A stretch of DNA of 64,000 nt from Coriobacteriaceae bacterium. GTDB lineage: Bacteria; Actinomycetota; Coriobacteriia; Coriobacteriales; UMGS124. Position numbers and translations under genes: made by a program. The stretch is from the NCBI GenBank assembly GCA_019421015.1, contig JAHZGC010000016.1, positions 1 through 64,000 on the forward strand, in the 5' to 3' direction. Shown here in pieces: positions 60,712 through 64,000 of this stretch. Every line of letters begins with the position of its first letter. Position 1 is the stretch's first letter. Below the pieces are notes generated by a model. The model was not told the DNA's origin. It was given only the letters and a program-made list of their open reading frames with translations, and did no database searches.

Positions 60712-62275
60712 CCGAGGCGTGCCGGGGCGCGGTGGGCTGAGGCCCATAAGCCCCGGCACAACGACGAGCAGCGTTTTCTGGGGCTGCTCTGGGGGCCGGG
60801 TGTGTAGCCGCCGGACGTTCGTTGTTGCAGGGATGCTCGGGATGGCGGGGGTTCTTCCCTGCCTGGGCTGGGCAGACGACGGCGGGGCAGCAAAGAACCC
60901 CGGGGTAATGGAGACGGGCGTGGCCCCCTCGACCTGCGGCGCGCTCCGCGTGGAGGGGGCGCAGCTGGTGGCCGAGGACGGCACACCGGTGCAGCTGCGG
61001 GGCGTGAGCACCCATGGGCTGGCGTGGTTTCCGCAGTTCGTGAACGAAGACTGCTTTAGGCAGCTGCGCGACGAGTGGGGTGCGAGCGTGGTGCGCCTGG
61101 CCATGTACACGGCGGAGTCGGGCGGGTGGTGCACCGACGGTGACCGCGACCAGCTGCGGGCGCTTATCGATACCGGCGTGCAGGCAGCCACGGCGGCCGA
61201 CCTGTACGTGATTGTCGACTGGCACATCCTCTCGGACAACGACCCAAACACCTACCGCGACGACGCCGTGGCGTTCTTCGACGAGATGTCGGCGCGCTAC
61301 GCCGGGCAAAACAACGTGCTCTACGAGATCTGCAACGAGCCCAACGGTGCCACGACCTGGCAGGACGTGAAGGACTACGCGGCGAGCGTGATTCCCGCCA
61401 TCCGCGCCAACGCCGCAGACGCCGTGATCCTGGTTGGGACGCCCACCTGGTCGCAGCGGGTGGACGAGGCGGCCGCCGACCCCATTACGGGCTTCGACAA
61501 CCTCATGTACACGCTGCACTTCTACGCCGCGACTCACAAGGACGACCTGCGCGCCACGCTTGCGACAGCCGTCGAGGACGGCCTGCCGGTGTTTGTGAGC
61601 GAGTTCGGCATCTGCGACGCGAGCGGCAACGGGACGATCGACGAGGGGCAGGCCGACGAGTGGGTTGCCCTGCTCGACCGCCTGGGGATCAGCTACGTGA
61701 TGTGGAGCCTCTCGAACAAGGACGAGTCTGCCTCGGTGGTCAAGAGCGCGTGCGACAAGACCTCGGGCTTTGGCGACGACGACCTGGCCGAGGCGGGGCT
61801 GTGGCTGCGCGCGACGCTGGAAGGGACGCGCGGGGTGGGTGCGAGTAATGGGCGAGAGGGTGCGAGCGCAGATGCGGACGCAGGCGCAGAGGCAGATACG
61901 AGCATAGGCTCGGATACACGTGTAGATGCGGACGCAGGCGCAAAGACGAGCGCGGGCACGGCAGGCGCTCCCAGCACGGGGGGCATCGGCTGCACGGCGG
62001 CGCTGCGCACCTCGTGGGAGGCGGATGGCAAGACCTGCCTGCTCTACGACCTGACCGTAACGAACGAAAGCGGAGCGGACTGCTCGAGTTGGTCGGCAGA
62101 CCTTACGTTCACGGAGGTCTTCGAGATCCAGGACAGCTGGAACGGCACGTTTGCTGCCGACGGGAACGTGCTCCACGTGAGAAACACCGACTACAACGGC
62201 ACGCTTGCGGCCGGACAGTCCCTAAGCGACGTGGGGGCGATCGTGGCGGGAGGGCCCGGGCTGGGAGTGGCATAG
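60674..62275 (+). CDS. Secreted GH5 endoglucanase with C-terminal CBM2-like region
   Basis: A 533-residue extracellular glycosidase. A long basic/polar N-region ends in a Tat-like signal (SRRTFVVAGMLGMAGV). Catalytic GH5 domain about 80-370: VQLRGVSTHGLAWFP, VVRLAMYT, YVIVDWHILSDN, the acid/base Glu in LYEICNEPNG, YTLHFYAATH and the nucleophile Glu in VFVSEFGICDASG. Then a ~55-residue linker of short Ala/Asp/Gly repeats (ADADAGAEADTS-like) and a ~95-residue domain with CBM2 features (SWSADLTFTEVFEIQDSWNG, NGTLAAGQSL). Start ATG 60674 has AGGAG eight bases upstream and overlaps the regulator gene by 38 bp. Likely cleaves beta-1,4-glucan. Confidence 0.9.
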   Translation: MAQNPRAVPGIADRGVPGRGGLRPISPGTTTSSVFWGCSGGRVCSRRTFVVAGMLGMAGVLPCLGWADDGGAAKNPGVMETGVAPSTCGALRVEGAQLVAEDGTPVQLRGVSTHGLAWFPQFVNEDCFRQLRDEWGASVVRLAMYTAESGGWCTDGDRDQLRALIDTGVQAATAADLYVIVDWHILSDNDPNTYRDDAVAFFDEMSARYAGQNNVLYEICNEPNGATTWQDVKDYAASVIPAIRANAADAVILVGTPTWSQRVDEAAADPITGFDNLMYTLHFYAATHKDDLRATLATAVEDGLPVFVSEFGICDASGNGTIDEGQADEWVALLDRLGISYVMWSLSNKDESASVVKSACDKTSGFGDDDLAEAGLWLRATLEGTRGVGASNGREGASADADAGAEADTSIGSDTRVDADAGAKTSAGTAGAPSTGGIGCTAALRTSWEADGKTCLLYDLTVTNESGADCSSWSADLTFTEVFEIQDSWNGTFAADGNVLHVRNTDYNGTLAAGQSLSDVGAIVAGGPGLGVA

Positions 62276-62295
62276 GAGGGTTCGAGGGCGAAGGA

Positions 62296-62530
62296 GTGGC
62301 ACTAAACTCGCGTTTTGTAAGGGTATCGGACGAGGGATGGCACCAGATTGGAGTTTTGTAAGAGCGCTAAAACGAGAGTGGCACCAAATCGTCGTTCTGT
62401 AACCACTCGGACCCCCACATGGTTGCAAAACTTCGATTCAGTGCCACGGGGACTCGACGGGTGCTTACAAAACTCTGGTTTGGTGCCACCGGGACGACCC
62501 TAAGCTTACAAATCTCCAATTTGGTGCCAC
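62296..62530. repeat. Six-unit array: three direct and three inverted 26-bp repeats
   Basis: Units with consensus GTGGCACCAAATNGNAGTTT followed by TGTAAG lie at 62296-62321, 62337-62362 and 62378-62403 (plus), and at 62422-62447, 62464-62489 and 62505-62530 (minus). The period is 41 bp (one step 42). The array is a mirror-symmetric block between convergent genes. Units vary at several positions. The gap has no ORF of note. Confidence 0.8.
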
Positions 62531-62558
62531 CAGGCCGATCTGCATCGCCCCCAACGCG

Positions 62559-62602
62559 AACCCCTCGGGTTCTGGCGGTACGTCGCCAAAGCCCGAGGGG
62601 TT
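62559..62602. terminator. Bidirectional stem-loop between convergent genes
   Basis: AACCCCTCGGG (62559-62569) pairs perfectly with CCCGAGGGGTT (62592-62602), 11 bp, immediately downstream of the ABC permease stop. No strong T-run. Confidence 0.65.
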
Positions 62603-62612
62603 CTCCCCGACC

Positions 62613-64000
62613 TTATGCGCGCCTGCCGGCCCCCACGAGGCTCGTGCGCACGACGCCGCGGGCCACGCGGTAGGTCACGAACAGGTAGCCGCCGTAGACC
62701 ACCACGAAGAGCACCACCGCCAGAAGCGAGGTCTGGGCGATGTCGATACCGCCGAAGAGGCTTACGAGCTTCACGACCACCTGAAGCGCAACGAGTGAGT
62801 GAACGATAGCCACGACCAGCGGGAAGATGAAGTAGACCAACGCCTGGACGAGCAGCGAGCGGTAGATGAGCCGCTGGGGGCAGCCCAGCTCGGAGAGCAG
62901 CCGGTAGCGTCCCTGGGAGTCGCTCGTACTCGAGAGCTGCTGGATGGCGAGGATCGCGGCGCAGGAGATCACGAGGACAAAGCCGATGTAGATCGCCATG
63001 TAGCTCACGATGCCCGTCATGCCGTTCATCTGGGACCAGTTCTCGGTCTCGGTGAAGCAGGTCGAGACGAAGGCGACGTGCTTGCCGTTCTCCACAAAGA
63101 CGCCCGAGGAATCAAAATTCGCGTCGAGGTCGCTCACGAAGGCGTCGGCCTCGTCGGCGCCCACCGTGTAGAGCACGTTCACAAAGGCGGCGTAGGGAGT
63201 GCAGGCCTGGGCTACCTCGTCGGGCACCACGAGGGTGCCGGCGTTCGAGCCGACGCTGCTGATGGATAGGGCGGCGGAACGGTCGGTAATGGCCGCAGGC
63301 TGAGCGGGTAGCAGCTCCCGGCCGCCGATGGAGACGGGGCAGCCAGCGGCAAGCATGCCGTTGTAGAAGTCCACGATCTGGTTGCCCATGTCGCAGGTCA
63401 GCAGGTAGCCGTTCTGCCCCAGCTCGACGGGCTCAAGCCCCAAGAAGGCGCGCCATGCGTTGTAGTTGCTCTGGGCCATCAGGTCGAGGCCCGTGGTGTC
63501 GCTGTTGGAGTTCTCCATGCCGGCGGGCAGGGGGGCGCCCGTGGCGGCATGGATGGCCGAGAGGGTGAGCGATCCAGGGTCGTCGAGTTGGTTGGCGGCG
63601 CTGTACACCGTGAGCTGGCAGGTGTCGCCGACGGTACCCAGGTCGTAGCCGGCGCCGGCCATGAGGGCGGCGAAGTCCTGAGTCGCGGTGGCCACGGCGG
63701 TGCCGTCGTCGCCTTCTAAGGAGGAGGCGGGGTGGTCTCCGTAGAAGACGATGCTCACCGAGGCGTCGACGGGCGTGTGCTGCTCAATGTTGCCCGACAT
63801 GGCGTTGCAGATGCTCATGCCGCCCGTGACGCTCGTAATGGCGAGGAAGAGGATGAGCGCGATGACGCCCATGGAGAGCGAGGTAGTGTTGATGCGGGCG
63901 CTAAGCTGGCGCAGGGTGAACATGTTGAGGCCGCTCCAGTAGAGGCGGCGGAAGCGCTGGCACGCCACGAGCAAGAAGCCCGCCACGGCGTAGAAGAACA
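62613..64000 (-). CDS. FtsX-type ABC transporter permease, partial (5' end beyond window)
   Basis: The C-terminal ~460 residues of a BceB/FtsX-like permease. Read in the minus direction: a helix at the window edge (FFYAVAGFLLVA), QRFRRLYWSGLNMFTLRQLS, a helix (VIALILFLAITSVTGGM), a ~225-residue external domain (about residues 60-300) and three final helices (MAIYIGFVLVISCAAILAIQ, VQALVYFIFPLVVAIVHSLV, LLAVVLFVVVYGGYLFVTYR). The segment between the first two of the last helices (SSTSDSQGRYRLLSELGCPQ) matches the FtsX cytoplasmic loop. The frame stays open to the window end, so the true start lies outside. Such permeases pair with a LolD-type ATPase, likely upstream. Confidence 0.85.
   Translation of the reverse strand, partial: FFYAVAGFLLVACQRFRRLYWSGLNMFTLRQLSARINTTSLSMGVIALILFLAITSVTGGMSICNAMSGNIEQHTPVDASVSIVFYGDHPASSLEGDDGTAVATATQDFAALMAGAGYDLGTVGDTCQLTVYSAANQLDDPGSLTLSAIHAATGAPLPAGMENSNSDTTGLDLMAQSNYNAWRAFLGLEPVELGQNGYLLTCDMGNQIVDFYNGMLAAGCPVSIGGRELLPAQPAAITDRSAALSISSVGSNAGTLVVPDEVAQACTPYAAFVNVLYTVGADEADAFVSDLDANFDSSGVFVENGKHVAFVSTCFTETENWSQMNGMTGIVSYMAIYIGFVLVISCAAILAIQQLSSTSDSQGRYRLLSELGCPQRLIYRSLLVQALVYFIFPLVVAIVHSLVALQVVVKLVSLFGGIDIAQTSLLAVVLFVVVYGGYLFVTYRVARGVVRTSLVGAGRRA

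Noticed and set aside
62296..62530. CRISPR array
   Set aside because: Units change orientation half-way, the intervening segments are only about 15-16 bases, units are imperfect, and no cas gene is nearby.

Overview
This window looks like chromosome of a high-GC, anaerobic, probably gut-associated actinobacterium of the class Coriobacteriia (the Eggerthella/Slackia/Olsenella group). The call rests on gene content: many Tat-exported FAD-dependent reductases of the fumarate-reductase type, several membrane-spanning LuxR-type regulators (polytopic N-terminus plus C-terminal helix-turn-helix) beside them, an actinobacterial-type F1Fo ATP synthase operon, and very G+C-rich codon use. I cannot name the species. 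No rRNA or tRNA gene, CRISPR array, prophage or transposase was seen.

Layout. 1-7.2 kb (minus strand): phosphohexomutase and galU (UDP-glucose supply), a MATE exporter, a membrane LuxR protein with a degenerate HTH, and a homocysteine S-methyltransferase. 7.5-11.1 kb (plus): a membrane LuxR regulator followed by a secreted FAD reductase. 11.1-12.1 kb: a candidate C-rich-loop small RNA and a DtxR/MntR-type metalloregulator. 12.4-16.2 kb (plus): an unusual two-gene unit in which an HsdS-like region is fused to a catalytically degenerate HsdM, followed by an S41-protease-like protein lacking its nucleophile. 16.3-25.8 kb: a LuxR regulator, threonine synthase, a flavoprotein with a multihaem cytochrome, another LuxR regulator and pepT. 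26-36 kb (minus): a fumarate-reductase-like flavoprotein, murA and the complete ATP synthase operon with a small atpI-like gene at its head.

36-45 kb: dCMP deaminase-like protein, upp, rpiB, an amino-acid ABC transporter whose binding protein carries a C-terminal covalent-FMN domain, a ferric-reductase-like haem membrane protein, a patatin-like lipase, an Atg22-type MFS transporter and a zinc-dependent phospholipase-C-like protein. 45.5-49.6 kb: an ammonium transporter fused to P-II, divergent from an FMN/FAD reductase. 49.8-55.2 kb: a WbpE / WbpB-WbpD fusion / WbpA locus for a diacetamido-uronic-acid nucleotide sugar, with a divergent glycosyltransferase. 55.4-64 kb: a DUF559-type protein, an FAD/FMN reductase with a divergent LuxR regulator, a GH5 endoglucanase overlapping that regulator, a six-unit repeat array, and a partial FtsX-type ABC permease.

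How it fits together. Five flavoproteins (each Tat-exported, with different substrate-site signatures), one multihaem cytochrome, one haem membrane protein and a flavinylated binding protein suggest extracytoplasmic anaerobic reduction of several organic acceptors, supporting the proton-motive force used by the ATP synthase. Five membrane LuxR proteins are the likely local regulators. Intergenic regions carry an unusual set of structured repeats: five copies of a ~100-bp palindromic element whose arms covary, and two related clusters of inverted short repeats.
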